Source: Castor canadensis (lineage: Eukaryota > Chordata > Mammalia > Rodentia > Castoridae). From it: a stretch of DNA of 64,000 nt. Location: contig NC_133391.1 in NCBI RefSeq assembly GCF_047511655.1, positions 120,412,384 to 120,476,383 on the forward strand, given 5' to 3'. Below, one piece after another: positions 1-10,819 of the stretch. A program made the position numbers and the translations under genes. Within the stretch, counting starts at the first letter, position 1, and each line of letters opens with the position of its first letter. The notes under the pieces were generated by a model. The model did no database searches and had not been told where the DNA came from. It worked only from the letters and a program-made list of their open reading frames with translations.

Positions 1-560
1 GTGAGGTTAGCCTGGCCCAAAAGACCAAAAATCGTATGTTCTCCCTCATATGTGGACATTAGATCAAGGGCAAACACAACAAGGGGTTTGGACTATGAGC
101 ACATGATAAAAGCGAGAGCACACAAGGAAGGGGTGAGGATAGGTAAGACACCTAAAAAACTAGCTAGCATTTGTTGCCCTTCACGCAGAGAAACTAAAGC
201 AGATACCTTAAAAGCAACTAAGGCCAATAGGAAAAGGGGACCAGGAACTAGAGAAAAGGTTAGATCAAAAAGAATTAACCTGGAAGGTAACACACACGCA
301 CAGGAAATTAATGTGAGTCAACTCCCTGTATAGCTATCCTTATCTCAACCAGCAAAAACCCTTGTTCCTTCCTATTATTGCTTATACTCTCTCTACAACA
401 AAATTAGAAATAAGGGCAAAATAGTTTCTGCTGGGTATTGAGGGGGGGGAGAGGGAGGGGGGGAGTGGGTGGTAAGGGAGGGGGTGGGGGCAGGGGGGAG
501 AAATGACCCAAGCCTTGTATGCACATATGAATAATAAAAATGAAAAAAAAAAAAAAAAAA
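1..560 (+). mobile_element. L1 3' end (ORF2 tail, G-rich 3' UTR, A tail)
   Basis: Opens inside the last codons of L1 ORF2 and continues through the 3' UTR, a G-rich polypurine tract (440-500), an AATAAAAA end and an A run (541-560). Very similar to the copies at 42973, 46556 and 61771, so the family is fairly young. Its 5' part lies outside the window. Confidence 0.9.
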
Positions 561-562
561 GA

Positions 563-656
563 AAGGAGGTGTCACTGTATTGCCCAGGCTGGCCTAGAGC
601 TCGTAGGCTCAGGCAGTCCTCCTCTCTACAGGGGCATATGCCACTGTCCCCAGCTT
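563..656 (-). repeat. 7SL/B1-like SINE fragment
   Basis: Reads in reverse as the 7SL-type unit (TTGCCCAGGCTGGCC core, CCTCC, CCCAGC end). It abuts the A tail of the L1 to its left. Confidence 0.6.
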
Positions 657-659
657 CCA

Positions 660-1158
660 CCCCAGTTTTTATAACTTAAGGGGAAAAAGAGCTTCTCTGA
701 GACCTCTGCACCCTCTTCGTTTAGTATTGAAGGGGACTGAGAATGTCACTCCTGGAAAGGCACCAGAAAGACAGTGTGGTGTCAGCTTCCACAGCCAGCA
801 GACAGTAAAACCAAGATCTCATGAGAAAAGGCAGGCAACTTGCCTGGGTGTCAGGTTGTCCTTAGAATCTAGAGTCATGCACCACAGCCAGAGTCTTCCC
901 TCTGTCCCTTCCAGGATTAAAAATAATGAAGCACTTCCAGTTGCATTGCCCCACCACCTGGTCCTGCCTCAAAGTTACAAAGAGTAGTGACGCCACACCC
1001 TCCCCTTGTTCTTGAGGACTGGTCTTAGCCATCCACGATTTTACAAACATGTAAAGAAAAGGAAATAACACCCTGCATGTCTTTTGAACTAGTCACTGTA
1101 CCCTTAATTTGAGGATCCCAGACCCTCAGGAAAAGAAGAGGCTGACTTTCAAGGTTGC
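660..1158. other. No gene seen; unassigned sequence
   Basis: Mixed-composition sequence without splice-consistent open frames or a repeat I recognise. It lies in the presumed spacer downstream of MARVELD2. Confidence 0.5.
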
Positions 1159-1160
1159 CA

Positions 1161-1216
<56 letters not shown>

Positions 1217-1297
1217 GTGCTACAAGAGTTTGATCTCTGGCCTGCACGCTTGCCTTGCTAGGCAGGTGCTCTACCACTTGAGCAATGCCCCAAGCCT
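1161..1297 (-). repeat. A run, (TA)n microsatellite (1179-1215) and tRNA/ID-type SINE
   Basis: An 18-base A run grows into (TA)n, followed by a minus-strand tRNA-type SINE (GCTAGGCAGGTGCTCTACCA at about 1258). The microsatellite may have grown from the A run. Confidence 0.75.
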
Positions 1298-1448
1298 TGG
1301 GTTATTACATGGATACAAAAATGTATATTTATAAATCTTCTCCCCCCCCACACTTTTCAACCTCTATAGGCAAAGATTTGATAAGAAAATATTTACTCTC
1401 TGTCCTCTCTCATTTTTCTTTTCTTTTTTTCTCTTCTCTTCTTTTCTA

Positions 1449-1877
1449 AGACTAGATCTGGCTTTGTTGCCATTTCAACTTGTGGACTCAAGTAGCTGGG
1501 ATTACAGGTATGTACCATCTCTCCCGTGTTTGGAGAAGAAAAGCCCCCCAAAATAACCCACTTATCTCGAATTAAGTAAGTCATATGCATACTACATATA
1601 TGTGATTTTTAAAAATACTGATATGATTTCAGTCTTTTTCTAAGAAGCTATTTAATAGATTAATAAAACCTAAAAATTTAAGGGTTATTTATTCGTATTG
1701 TTTTGTGGTGCTGGGGTTTGAACTTAATGTCTTGCACTTGCTAGGCAGAGGCTCCACCACTTGAACCATATTGTTTAAAGGGCTTACACCCAGTATGGGT
1801 AGAATTTTAAATAACTTTCTTCTTCTTGTTTGGGATACATTGTAAATAAGTATAACAAATTTAAATTAAAAAAATTC

Positions 1878-1911
<34 letters not shown>

Positions 1912-1973
1912 TGAACCCAGGGCCTCACACGTGCTAACTGCACACTCTTCCACTGAGCTACACCCCCAATCCC
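1449..1973 (-). repeat. 7SL fragment, tRNA-type SINE and ID SINE with (TG)n
   Basis: Three minus-strand SINE pieces: 7SL-like at 1449-1525, tRNA-type at 1700-1773, and ID-type at 1905-1973 preceded by a (TG)n run at 1881-1909. Confidence 0.7.
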
Positions 1974-1979
1974 TGATAA

Positions 1980-2880
1980 TCATTTTCTAAAAAATTAGAT
2001 ATAACCCATCTTTGTGCTGCTGTGGTGAAAAGGCCAATTTTTGTTAGCATAGACCTTCAGTTATTTGTATATCTCTGTAACTATCTCAAAATCCAAAGCT
2101 TGTGTTTGGTCTTGAGTTTAAAGCTCAGTTAAAGCAGACCATAAGCAAACAAGCCAAAGGTCACAGCGTGAGAGTAAATATTTGGATTGTCTAGTGAAAC
2201 AACCAGCCGGGTGCAATATTCCCATAAAATAGAGTTCCTGAAACCCGAAAAGCGTAATTGGAGCCTTGTTTTCATTTTAATTCCCTAGCCCAGGAAATTT
2301 ACTTCTGACAACTACTTTGGTTTTCTCTTCCCAGTACTTACTTCTCAACTCCCATTATCCCGATGCCTTTGAACCTCTGTCCCCTAATGCACCTGATTTC
2401 AGCCCCATGGTGCCCCATATTTTCATCAACTACAGATTCCATTTTCTTCCCACTCTTCTGAGCTGGAGGATCTCCGAGTCAGTCTACGGAGCTCTTCTCC
2501 CCCACGGCAGGCCAAAGGCAGTGGTGGAACTTGTCTTTTCTCTTTCCACCAGCTATGGACACCAGGCTTGGTGTGGAGAGGCCAGCAGCAGGCTTGGGAA
2601 CCACGACTGCAGGTCTAAAAGGAGTCTTGCCTTTTGTTGTATGAATTAGACACCTTCACTTTTGAAATTATCTTTATGACCTTGTTAACTAATCTGGACA
2701 ACTCAACCAGAAGTCTAGCAGTAACCTCTGCTGAGTAAACTCCACCATCATTAAACCTACGACAGATGATATTATTTTGTTTCTGAACATAATCTAGCTG
2801 AGATTATTTTCTGGAGGCTATTTTTACAAGTTTTCTGATGAACAAACAGATGGATTTAGCTAAGTTCAAGACTAAATCAA
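1980..2880. other. No gene seen; unassigned sequence
   Basis: Contains a 110-codon open stretch at 2317-2649 with no family resemblance and no supporting splice context. May include an old LTR or other decayed repeat, but I cannot name one. Confidence 0.4.
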
Positions 2881-2883
2881 AGA

Positions 2884-3206
2884 TCAGGTATGGTGGTACA
2901 TGCTTGAAATCCCAACTACTTATAAGGCAAAGAGCAGGAGGACTGTGGTTCGAGGTCAGCCTGAGCAAAAAGTTAGTGAAACTCCATTTCAACAAATTTA
3001 GCATGGTGGTGCACATATGTATCTCAGCTATCCAAGAGGAATTAGTAGGAGGATCATGGTCTCAGGGTGGTCCCAGGCAAAAAGTGAGACCCTATCTAAA
3101 AAGTAATCTAAAGGTAAAAAGAGCTGGAAGCATGGCTTAAAGTGACTCAGCACTTACCTAGCAAGCATAAGGCTCTGAGTTAAAATTCCAGTACCACCAA
3201 AAAAAT
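2884..3206 (+). repeat. Trimeric SINE: two 7SL-like units plus tRNA-like unit
   Basis: Two successive 7SL-like units (each with a TGGTGGTACA/TGCA-type start and AGGAGGA box) are followed by a tRNA-type unit ending CCAGTACCACC and an A-rich tail. The same order recurs at 36750 and 40795. Confidence 0.75.
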
Positions 3207-3635
3207 AAAGATGCTCAACCTCACTGACTAGGCAAATGCAAATCAAAACCCCAATGATGCACCATTTCACACCTAGTAAAATGGCTGTATTAAAAGAAAA
3301 AGAGCTGGGTGCTGGTGGCTTGTGTCTATAATTTCTAGCTACTTGGGAGGCTGAAATTGGGAGGACTGAGGTTTGAGTCCAGCCTGGGCAAAGAGTTCAT
3401 GAGACCCCCTTCTACAAAATAACCAGAGCAAAGTGAACTGAAGGAGTGGCTCAAGTTGTAGAGCACCTGCTTTGCAAGTGCAAAGCACTGAGCTCAAACC
3501 CCAGTCCCATTTCTGCCCCCCAAAAAAATAGAAGAAAAAGGAAGGAGAGAGAGAAAAAATAACTGCAAAGACGTGGAGAAACTGGAACCCTTGTGCACTG
3601 TTGAAGGAAATGGCACAAACAGCAATTTCTTTCTT
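3207..3635 (+). mobile_element. L1 ORF2 fragment interrupted by a dimeric SINE (3302-3515)
   Basis: Left part 3207-3295 and right part 3560-3635 both resemble adjacent ORF2-derived DNA (CTCACTGACTAGGCAAATGC; GTGGAGAAACTGGAACCCTT). A plus-strand 7SL-tRNA SINE sits between them. A minus ID SINE follows at 3643-3721. Confidence 0.7.
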
Positions 3636-3642
3636 TCTTTTT

Positions 3643-3721
3643 TTTTGTAGTGCTGGTGATAGAACACAGGGTCCTGCACATGCTAGGCAAGTGCTCTACC
3701 ACTGAGCGACACCTCCAGCCC
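3643..3721 (-). repeat. ID-type SINE
   Basis: Reverse-oriented tRNA-type element with the ACATGCTAGGCAAGTGCTCT core and CAGCCC end. Confidence 0.75.
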
Positions 3722-3724
3722 AGG

Positions 3725-4480
3725 AATTGGAATTTCTGTAATGCAGTCCTTTAGTACCTAGGCAAAAATCAAGAAATGACCTGTAAGGAGAGAGACCCTG
3801 GAAAAGTGACTCATAAGTCACTGGTGTTGCAGTAGCATTCTTGCAGTAGGCAACCTCTCCACGTTTTCTCACTTCAAACCCTTAATCCGCAGGGTTTCTA
3901 AGAAAATCCTGGTGCCAGTAACAATGCTGCGAACAGTAACAGACTGCTCCACCACCCTGCTGCAGCAGTCACACGGCTGCCACGGTCCACATCCTTGGGG
4001 TGGCATTCTGCATGGCTGTCTCACCTGGGTTAACCTGGGTTTGCCCTTCAGCAACAACATTCCTCTGTGTACCCGTGAGCGTGGACCACACTGTGGACTG
4101 ACCGGTCACAAGCAAGTTTTAAATAGGAAGGGCTGAGTTTCTCCCAGGCTAACAAACAGCTTTTCCCTCTCCTGGCATCCGTCTCTCAGCCTCCTGCCCT
4201 GTACACAGGGACAATGCACAGGCATGAATGCAATGGTAGCATGAAAGCATTTAAACAGGCATAGGTGATGTCATTTGCCAGCTGTTTCAGGACGGCTATG
4301 GGAACAGGAGAGGAAAATTGTTATACTCTGCTATCCAGTGTGGGCTTGGTTTGAAGTCACACACATACACACACAGGTTTGAGTTTCAAATATGACTCAT
4401 GAAAGTAACTGTAAATGTTCTCTAAGGATCACGAGAACCCTATATGCAGTTTCCAATTTAAGAAAGGATTATGCTTCTAT
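3725..4480. other. No gene seen; unassigned sequence
   Basis: Moderately GC sequence without a recognised repeat or exon. Short open stretches near 3869-4136 lack any family signature. Confidence 0.4.
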
Positions 4481-4626
4481 ATTTACCTTGATTTTTAAAC
4501 ACTGGTAACATGCTTTTCTTCAACATATACAATCTTTAAAATTGAGCTATAATGTGTGTATAGTAATGCACTAATTTTATGTTTAGCCTTATGAATTTTT
4601 AAATATGGAGATATATTTATATATAC

Positions 4627-4663
<37 letters not shown>

Positions 4664-6120
4664 CTGTAACCAACCGACCAAACCCATAGAGCTCAGAAGT
4701 TTCCCTTCTGCCCCTTCCCAGCCAATAACCACTTCAGAGGGAGCCCCTGAATTTGACACCATAGTTTCCATTTTTACAAATCACTTCTTGGTGCTGTAGA
4801 CATATGTCAAGGGCAGACATGCGCTGATCTCAAGGGTAGGGATTAATAAATGTTTAGGTATGAGTGTACTCACTGCTGTGGTTTGGTTATAGTTTGTCTG
4901 CAAAGGCTTATGCTGGAAGCTTGGTCCCCAGTGTGGTGGTGTTGAGGTGTGGGACCTTTAAGAGGTGGGGCCTAGTGCAATGTCATGAAGATGCTGCCTT
5001 CAGACAGGTTAGTGCTGTCAGTGACTCACGCCTGTAATCCTAGCTACTTGGGAGGCTGAGATGAGGAGGATTTCGGTTCGAGGCTAGCCTGGGCAAATAA
5101 TTCATAAGATCCCATTTCCAAAATAACCAGTCAAATGGGCTGGTGGTGTGGCTCAAACAGTAGAGCACCTGCTATACAAGTATGGAGGCCTGAGTTCAAA
5201 CCCCAGTCCCACATACACAAAAAAAATTAATACCAGTCTCCAAGAATGACTTAGTTCTTGTTAGAACAGGTTGTGTTCATGCTATGCACATGGTCCCTTC
5301 TGCACTTGGCCCCTCCCCTTTCCATGTCACTGCCATGTTGTGAGGTAGCCGGGGCTCACAGGAATCCTGGCCATGTGCTTTTTGGACCTTTCAGCATCAT
5401 AATCTAGAGCCAAATAAACTTCTTTCCTCATAAAGTACCCAGCCATGGGTATTTAGTTATAGTAACACAAGACAGGCTAAGACATGGATGTAACTACCAT
5501 CCAGAGCAGAACGAAGAACATTTTCAACCCCAAGAAGACATCTTTGTACTTCCCAGGTAATGCTTATTCTCTCAACATGACTGAAGTCACTATTGCGCAG
5601 TTTTGCATGAATTGAGCAGAATGCTCTGATCTGGATTTTGTATCAAATTCTATTTTATTTATCTATTTATTTATTTATTTTGTGGTACTGAGGTTTGAAG
5701 TCAGGGTCTACACTTGAGCCATTCCACCAAGCCCTTTTTTGTAATGCGTGTATCATATTTTGCATGTAACCATTAGTTCTTTTTCCTTCCTTCCTCCCCT
5801 CCATCTTCCCTCCCTCCTTCTGTTCCTTTCTCCTTCCTTTCCTTTCCTTCTCTCCCTCTCTTCCTTCCTTTGTCCCTTCCTCCTTCCTTCTTCCCTCCCC
5901 AGGGCCTTGCACATGCTAGGCAGACACTCCACCACTGAGCTACATCCCCATCCCTTCATTGCTCTGTACTGTTGCATTGCACGGCTTTACCATGCTTACT
6001 TCTGCTTTCTACTATTCTACTAGCGATGGATACCTGGGTCATTACGATTTTTGGTTATTATGAGTAAGGCTTACTGTCGGCATTCTTGCATGTCTTTTGG
6101 TAGACATTTGTACTCAAGGT
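4481..6120 (-). mobile_element. Old L1 3' region, broken by a MaLR-type LTR, SINEs and simple repeats
   Basis: Pieces at 4481-4860, 5486-5640 and 5950-6120 read as consecutive parts of a minus-strand old mammalian L1 3' region (AACTACCATCCAGAGCAGAA, GATGGATACCTGGGTCATTA). It is interrupted by (TG/TA)n at 4621-4663, an LTR, a SINE fragment at 5680-5733, a pyrimidine tract at 5779-5900 and an ID SINE at 5898-5955. Confidence 0.6.
4873..5485 (+). mobile_element. Solitary MaLR-type LTR (ERVL-MaLR) carrying a SINE
   Basis: Begins TGTGGTTTGGTTATAG and ends near GGCTAAGACATGG. It contains the GTGGTGGTGTTGAGG block and AATAAACTTCTTTCC polyadenylation region typical of MaLR LTRs. A plus-strand dimeric SINE is inserted at about 5010-5225. 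No internal retroviral genes are present. Confidence 0.7.
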
Positions 6121-6459
6121 GGTAAGTACAGGTGTACAAGGGGACGTGACAGGAAGAGTTGGCTTAATTGGGGGGGTCTGGGAAATTGTTGCATCACAAT
6201 GCTTTCTAGGTAGTAATGGTTTCTGAATTTCAAATGTGGAGGCTGAAACTCATCTCTTGTATCTGTGACATCAGTGAGGACTCTTCCTGCCCTCTCTGTC
6301 AGCCCTGAAGCCGTTGTGGTCATCATTGTCATTTATAAACCTGGCTCACTTGTCAAGGAGTAACTTGTGACTACACCCACAAGACAAGTAGTATTCTGTA
6401 GGGGATATTTGTTATTCTTTTTTGGCTCTCAGCAACCAAATTCCTTCATATTTGTCCTC

Positions 6460-6873
6460 TGAGACAAGGTCTCACTATATAGCCCAGGCTGGCCTCTAAC
6501 CTGTGATCCTCTTGTTTCAGCTCCCAAAGGCCAGCAGATTACAATATGATTGTAGGGTTGGCTTTTTTTCTTTTTTAAAATCTTATCTGTTCTCATTGCT
6601 CAGAGGAGTTAAGTGACTTGCCTGGGGCCACATAGTTTAGACCTAATTCTGATTCCTTGTGCTTTCATCATACAATATGAACTTTAAAACAATGATAATA
6701 CAATAGATTACATTAAAATGAAGAAATAGAAAACATAAAAATTCTAATTTTAGAAAAATTACATGATGTAGCTTTAGTTGAGCTGAAAGCTCAGCTGGGG
6801 TACTGGGGATTGAACTCAGGACTTCCAGCTTGTGAGGCAAGAGCTCTACCACTTGAGCCATGCCCCCAGTTCC
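6460..6873 (-). repeat. 7SL-like SINE, MIR-like fragment and tRNA-type SINE
   Basis: 7SL-like unit at 6460-6550 (GCCCAGGCTGGCC), MIR-like piece at 6595-6650 (GTTAAGTGACTTGCC; this piece reads on the plus strand), and a tRNA-type SINE at 6795-6873. Confidence 0.65.
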
Positions 6874-6966
6874 ATGTTTAGTTTTATTGATTAAAATACA
6901 ATGCACTATACAACCTCACTTTTATAAGTACTAAGACTCTTCATATGTTTATATAAATGTGTATAT

Positions 6967-7165
6967 GAGCAGGGCCCCAGTGGCTCACACCTGTAATCCT
7001 AGCTATTCAGGAGGCAGAGATCAGGAGGATCGAGGTTCAAAGCCAGCCTGGGCAAATGGTTCATGAGACCCTATCTCGAAAAAAGCTCATCACAAAAAAA
7101 AAGGACTGGAGTGGCTCAAGAAGTAGGCCCTGAATTCAAGCCCCAGTAACACAATAAAGAAAGAA
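6967..7165 (+). repeat. Dimeric 7SL-tRNA SINE
   Basis: 7SL-like unit (GGCTCACACCTGTAATCCTA) joined to a shortened tRNA-type unit ending CAAGCCCCAGTAACAC. The tRNA half lacks part of its box B region. Confidence 0.75.
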
Positions 7166-7242
7166 AATACCGCCCCCCCCAACACACAGTCTTGTGGAGT
7201 GGCTCAGGCTCTGTGTCATCCCAGTAACAAACACAAAACCAA

Positions 7243-7565
7243 AGATATGTTGAAATCCTAGAATCTAGTATCTTACTTTGTAATCTTGAGGGCAGATTAT
7301 TAATCCAATATAACAGGTGTCTTTATAAAATGACCAAGAGACACAGGGAGGCTGTGGGGGGCTGGAGGACTGGAGAAAGATACCTACAAGAAACATGTGG
7401 ACCGCTCCAGAAGTGGTAGGGTCCTGTCACAGGTCTTTCAGGGAGCACAGCCTCACCAACACCTTCACTGCTGCCCAGCCTGCAGAACCCTGAGACATAA
7501 ATCCCTAGTGTTTTAAACCACTTGGTTTGTGGTAGTCTTTTAAGCAGCCTTAGGAAACTAATAAA
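7243..7565 (+). mobile_element. MLT1-like solitary LTR remnant
   Basis: GTTGAAATCCTAGAATC at the left, AATCCAATATAACAGGTGTC in the middle and a GGAAACTAATAAAATGG end follow the order of MLT1-type LTRs. Diverged; no coding part. Confidence 0.6.
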
Positions 7566-7639
7566 ATGGCTTTGACTTTGAATTACTGCAAATAACAGGA
7601 GAGGGGGAACTACTGAGTCACATGTACACGGTGGTCTTC

Positions 7640-7818
7640 AGCTGTCCAATGGCTTTCCTCCTTCCTTTCCTCCCTTTCTTTTCTTACTCCTTTTTTCTTT
7701 CCTCCCTCCCTTCCTTTTTCTTTTTTTCTCTTTCTTTCTTCCCCTCCCTCCCTTCCTTTTTCTTTCTTCCTTCTTTTTTACTTTGGGGGGGGGTACTGGG
7801 GTTTGAACTCGTTGGTTC
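7640..7818. repeat. Polypyrimidine tract and truncated SINE
   Basis: CCTTCCTTT-type tract at 7650-7778, then a short minus-strand SINE end (GGTACTGGGGTTTGAACTC). Not coding. Confidence 0.7.
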
Positions 7819-7839
7819 TTTTAACATCTTATTTTTTTT

Positions 7840-8385
7840 TAAAAAATTAAAATTATTGTTGCACTGGGGGTACTTGTGACATTCACAAAAGTTCTTATAA
7901 CTGTAGTCCTAGCTATTCAGGCAGCAGAGATCAGGAGGATCGCAGTTCACAGACAGCCTGGGCAAATAGTTTGCAAGACCCTATCTCGAAAAACCCTTCA
8001 CAAAAAAGGGCTGGTGGAGTGGCTCAAAGTGTAGGCCCTGAGTTCAAACCCCAATACTGAAATAAAAAAAAATATCTTACAATAGATCATAGTTGAATTC
8101 ACCCTCTAAATTATTCTCCTTTGTCCCCCCTTCCCCCATTCCTGGAAGGTCTGTTTTTTATTTTCTTTCTTTGAATTTTATTTATTTCTATCTTATTATT
8201 GTTGTACCGGGGGTACATTGTAACATTTACAAAAGTTCTTATAATATATCATAATTGAATTCACCCCCTCCATCACTCTCCTTTCTCCCTCCTCCCCCCA
8301 TTCCTGGAAGGTCTTGTTTCTTTGAACTGAAATCTTCATGCTTGCTGGGCAGCTGCTCAACTTCTTGAGCCACTTCTCCAGTCTT
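7840..8385 (-). mobile_element. Two tandem L1 3' UTR fragments, first with an inserted SINE
   Basis: Copy 1 (7840-8150) and copy 2 (8165-8330) both show GTTGCACTGGGGGTAC/GTTGTACCGGGGGTAC, AAAAGTTCTTATA and TTGAATTCACCC in order. Copy 1 carries a plus-strand dimeric SINE at 7893-8070 at a site that is empty in copy 2. A SINE fragment follows at 8325-8385. Confidence 0.7.
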
Positions 8386-8744
8386 TCCAGCTTATTTTTG
8401 GACAAGAGAAAATGTTTTCAAAAACATGTTCAGTGAACACAGGATGCTGGAAAAACAAGCAAGCAAGAGCACACACAGAGCAATAGGCAATTGATACTTT
8501 AATATACTTCGGTACTGACAGAAAGTTTTTCAAAGATTAACATTTACAGTTGTAGTCAGATAAAGCTTCACAGAATTAAATTTCACTAACACTTAATTTT
8601 AATGCTACCCTTTATAGTCTACAAAAAGTTAGTATTTTATTGTTTTTTAAACATTGGTTCCCTTCTTAAAGTGAAATGCTAGCATATGTCCCATATATCT
8701 ACAAAGAGTAGCACAGGTTTCAATGGCAAATAAAAACAAGAACT

Positions 8745-8988
8745 TTTTTTTTCTCTAATGCTGGGGATTGAACTCAAGGACCCAAGCTTGCTAGGCAAGG
8801 TCTATATACTACTTGAGCCATACTCCCAGTCCCTCTACCCCTTCTGGGATTATAGGCGTGAATCATCACACCCAGTTTGTTTTTGAGATAGGGTCTTGCT
8901 AACTTTTCCAGGCTGGCTTCAAGCTGTGATACTTCTATCTCCACCTCTAGAGTAGCTGGGATTACAGGCATGAGCCACCACGCCCAAC
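8745..8988 (-). repeat. Multimeric SINE (tRNA unit plus two 7SL-like units)
   Basis: Reversed tRNA-type unit, then GGGATTATAGGCGTGAATCA and a second 7SL-like unit ending GGCATGAGCCACCACGCCCA. Inside the presumed MARVELD2 3' UTR. Confidence 0.7.
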
Positions 8989-9189
8989 CCTCAGTGACCA
9001 GTGCTTTCTCAGCCTCTGCTTTCTGATGCTTTTCTTTTGTTTCATCACTTTATTTAGAAAATACTTTGAACATTAATTGTTTAAATGGCTGCTACATTAG
9101 GCAGAAACTGTAATTCTACATCTGGGACATTCCCAGATAGGTCACTGCTGAGTAGGAGCAAAAAATGATGAGTTTTTGTTGTTTCTTTG

Positions 9190-9510
9190 GTGATGCTGGG
9201 GATGGAACCCAGGGCCTCACACACTTACTCACCCATGTAAGTGCTCTACTACTGAGCTAAATTCCCAGCCCCAACTGTTTTTTAATTTAAAAAAAAACTG
9301 CTTTTTGAGATGGGGTCTTGCTACATTGCCCAGGCTGGTCTTGAAATTAGGATTCAAGTCATCCTCCTGCCTCAACTTCCCAAGTAGCTGGAACTATAAG
9401 TGTGCACCCCAACATTCCATTTTGTTTTTTTTTTGCAGTGCTGGGGATCAAACCCAGGGCCTTGCACATGCTAGGCAAGTTCTCTACCACTGAGCTGCAT
9501 CCCCAGCCCA
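9190..9510 (-). repeat. ID, 7SL-like and ID SINEs in series, (AAAAC)n at right
   Basis: ID at 9190-9272, 7SL-like at 9300-9415, ID at 9430-9510. A plus-strand AAAAC run follows at 9523-9545. Confidence 0.75.
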
Positions 9511-9645
9511 CTGATTTTCTTAAACAAAACAAAACAAAACAAAACTCTTAAACATTTTTTCCCATACTAATAAAAATAAAACATTATTCATGAATAAAAA
9601 CTCAAAACCAAGATGTTTCTTAGAAAGATGAAGCATCCCAGTAAA

Positions 9646-9990
9646 TCAGAGGAAGATTCCAAGAAAATTGAGTATCTGAGGCCTTAGGAAGGATGTCACA
9701 GCGGACAGAGGCAACACTCGCCTGTGTGCAGGACTGGCTGGGCTGTGAGGACATGGGATATGTACACAGTGACTCTCACTGAAGATGGGAGGCCTTGGGG
9801 GACCCCAGTGGGCCCTAGAACTGTAGGGGCACCTGCCTAAGGCTATGTGTGGAAAGAGTGAACAGCACAAAAAAGTTAGGAGATGTGTGGCCTTCTGGTT
9901 GGCTAGCTGGGCCTGCTCCTTGAGGACCTTTTCTTGAGACTTGTTCTGTGGAGTTCATCCATTTCCCAAACACATCTACAGAGGTCACAG
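9646..9990. other. No repeat or exon recognised; within presumed 3' UTR
   Basis: Unique-looking sequence left of a MIR. A 74-codon minus-strand open stretch here has no recognisable signature. Confidence 0.4.
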
Positions 9991-9999
9991 ACACTAATA

Positions 10000-10195
10000 C
10001 GGTGCTTCCACCATGCCAGGCTGTGTTGGAAATGCTTGGCGAATGGAATGCATTTCGTCCTCTGACTGCCCAATGAGGTAGGAACTACTTGCAGTCTTAT
10101 TTTACAGAAGAAACAGGCACAGGGTGGTTAAGCTAACTGCTCCAGATCATAAAGCTTGATAATGTCGAGCTGGGATTCAAGCCCCTTTCAATGGA
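10000..10195 (+). repeat. MIR
   Basis: Near full-length MIR: ACCATGCCAGGCTGTG, TTATTTTACAGAAGAAACAG, GTTAAGCTAACTGC and TGGGATTCAAGCCC in order. Confidence 0.75.
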
Positions 10196-10347
10196 AGAAA
10201 TCCCTTAGGAAGAACCTTCTAAGAGAAATCTGTCCTGGAAAAATCCTAGGACCCCGCCTGAGTAAAGGACAAAGCAGCACCAGAAGGAATAGTCCACTTG
10301 CTTGTCATACCCTGAGCGTATGAGCTCTAAACTACAACACAGTTCAG

Positions 10348-10432
10348 GCTGGGGATGGAGCTTGGTGGGTTAGTGTTTACCTGGCATGCACGAGGTCCTG
10401 GGTTTGATTCCCAGTACCACAAAGAAAAAAAA
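10348..10432 (+). repeat. ID SINE in presumed MARVELD2 3' UTR
   Basis: GGCTGGGGATGGAGCTTGG through GGGTTTGATTCCCAGTACCA and an A-rich tail. Confidence 0.8.
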
Positions 10433-10696
10433 GTGACAACACATTTTAACAAGACAAAGATGAAACAATGCACAGGGGAATACAGGATTTGTCCTGTTCT
10501 CAGTAAAGGGCCTTAGTGGATTTCACATTGTTTTGAAATGCTGGAGTGAAAGCCTACTGCTTAACGTTGCATACCAGGCAAACAAGCAGAAGCTGACTCA
10601 GGAAGCACTCGCTTCTCTACTGCAGAGACCAGTAAAAAAAGGCAGTAAATAAATAGTCAATTGATTATTAAAAAAAAAAAGTAGTTTCAGATGAGG

Positions 10697-10819
10697 CTAC
10701 GAATAACCTTGCACGTCCCAGTTCATTATCTTATCATATTCCTGAATTCTTTGCTTTATGTGGGAAAGCTTGTTCTTGAGGTAATCGCAGCGTTCTTTCT
10801 TCTCCAGAAATGAAGGGTC
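10697..10819 (-). CDS. MARVELD2: MARVELD2 exon 7: C-terminus and stop
   Basis: After a TTTTCAG acceptor the frame reads [17 protein letters not shown] and finishes INWDVQGYS-type (actual last residues [11 protein letters not shown]) with TAG at 10699-10697 (residues 511-550). It completes the occludin/ELL coiled-coil domain. The sequence beyond the stop is 3' UTR. Confidence 0.95.
   Translation of the reverse strand, partial: DPSFLEKKERCDYLKNKLSHIKQRIQEYDKIMNWDVQGYS

Larger units (their letters stand above)
8480..10696 (-). other. MARVELD2: Probable MARVELD2 3' UTR (3' end uncertain)
   Basis: Follows the TAG stop. It contains an ID SINE, a MIR and a cluster of minus-strand SINEs. Candidate minus-strand polyadenylation signals are AATAAA forms at 9049-9054 and 8636-8641 and an ATTAAA form at 8498-8503. 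The AT-rich unique sequence around 8480-8720 looks like a 3' UTR end, but no transcript evidence is available, so the left limit is a guess. Confidence 0.35.

Noticed and set aside
5779-5900. Low-complexity Ser/Pro/Leu open stretches over pyrimidine tracts (also 7640-7785)
   Set aside because: Products of CCTT-type simple sequence, not genes.
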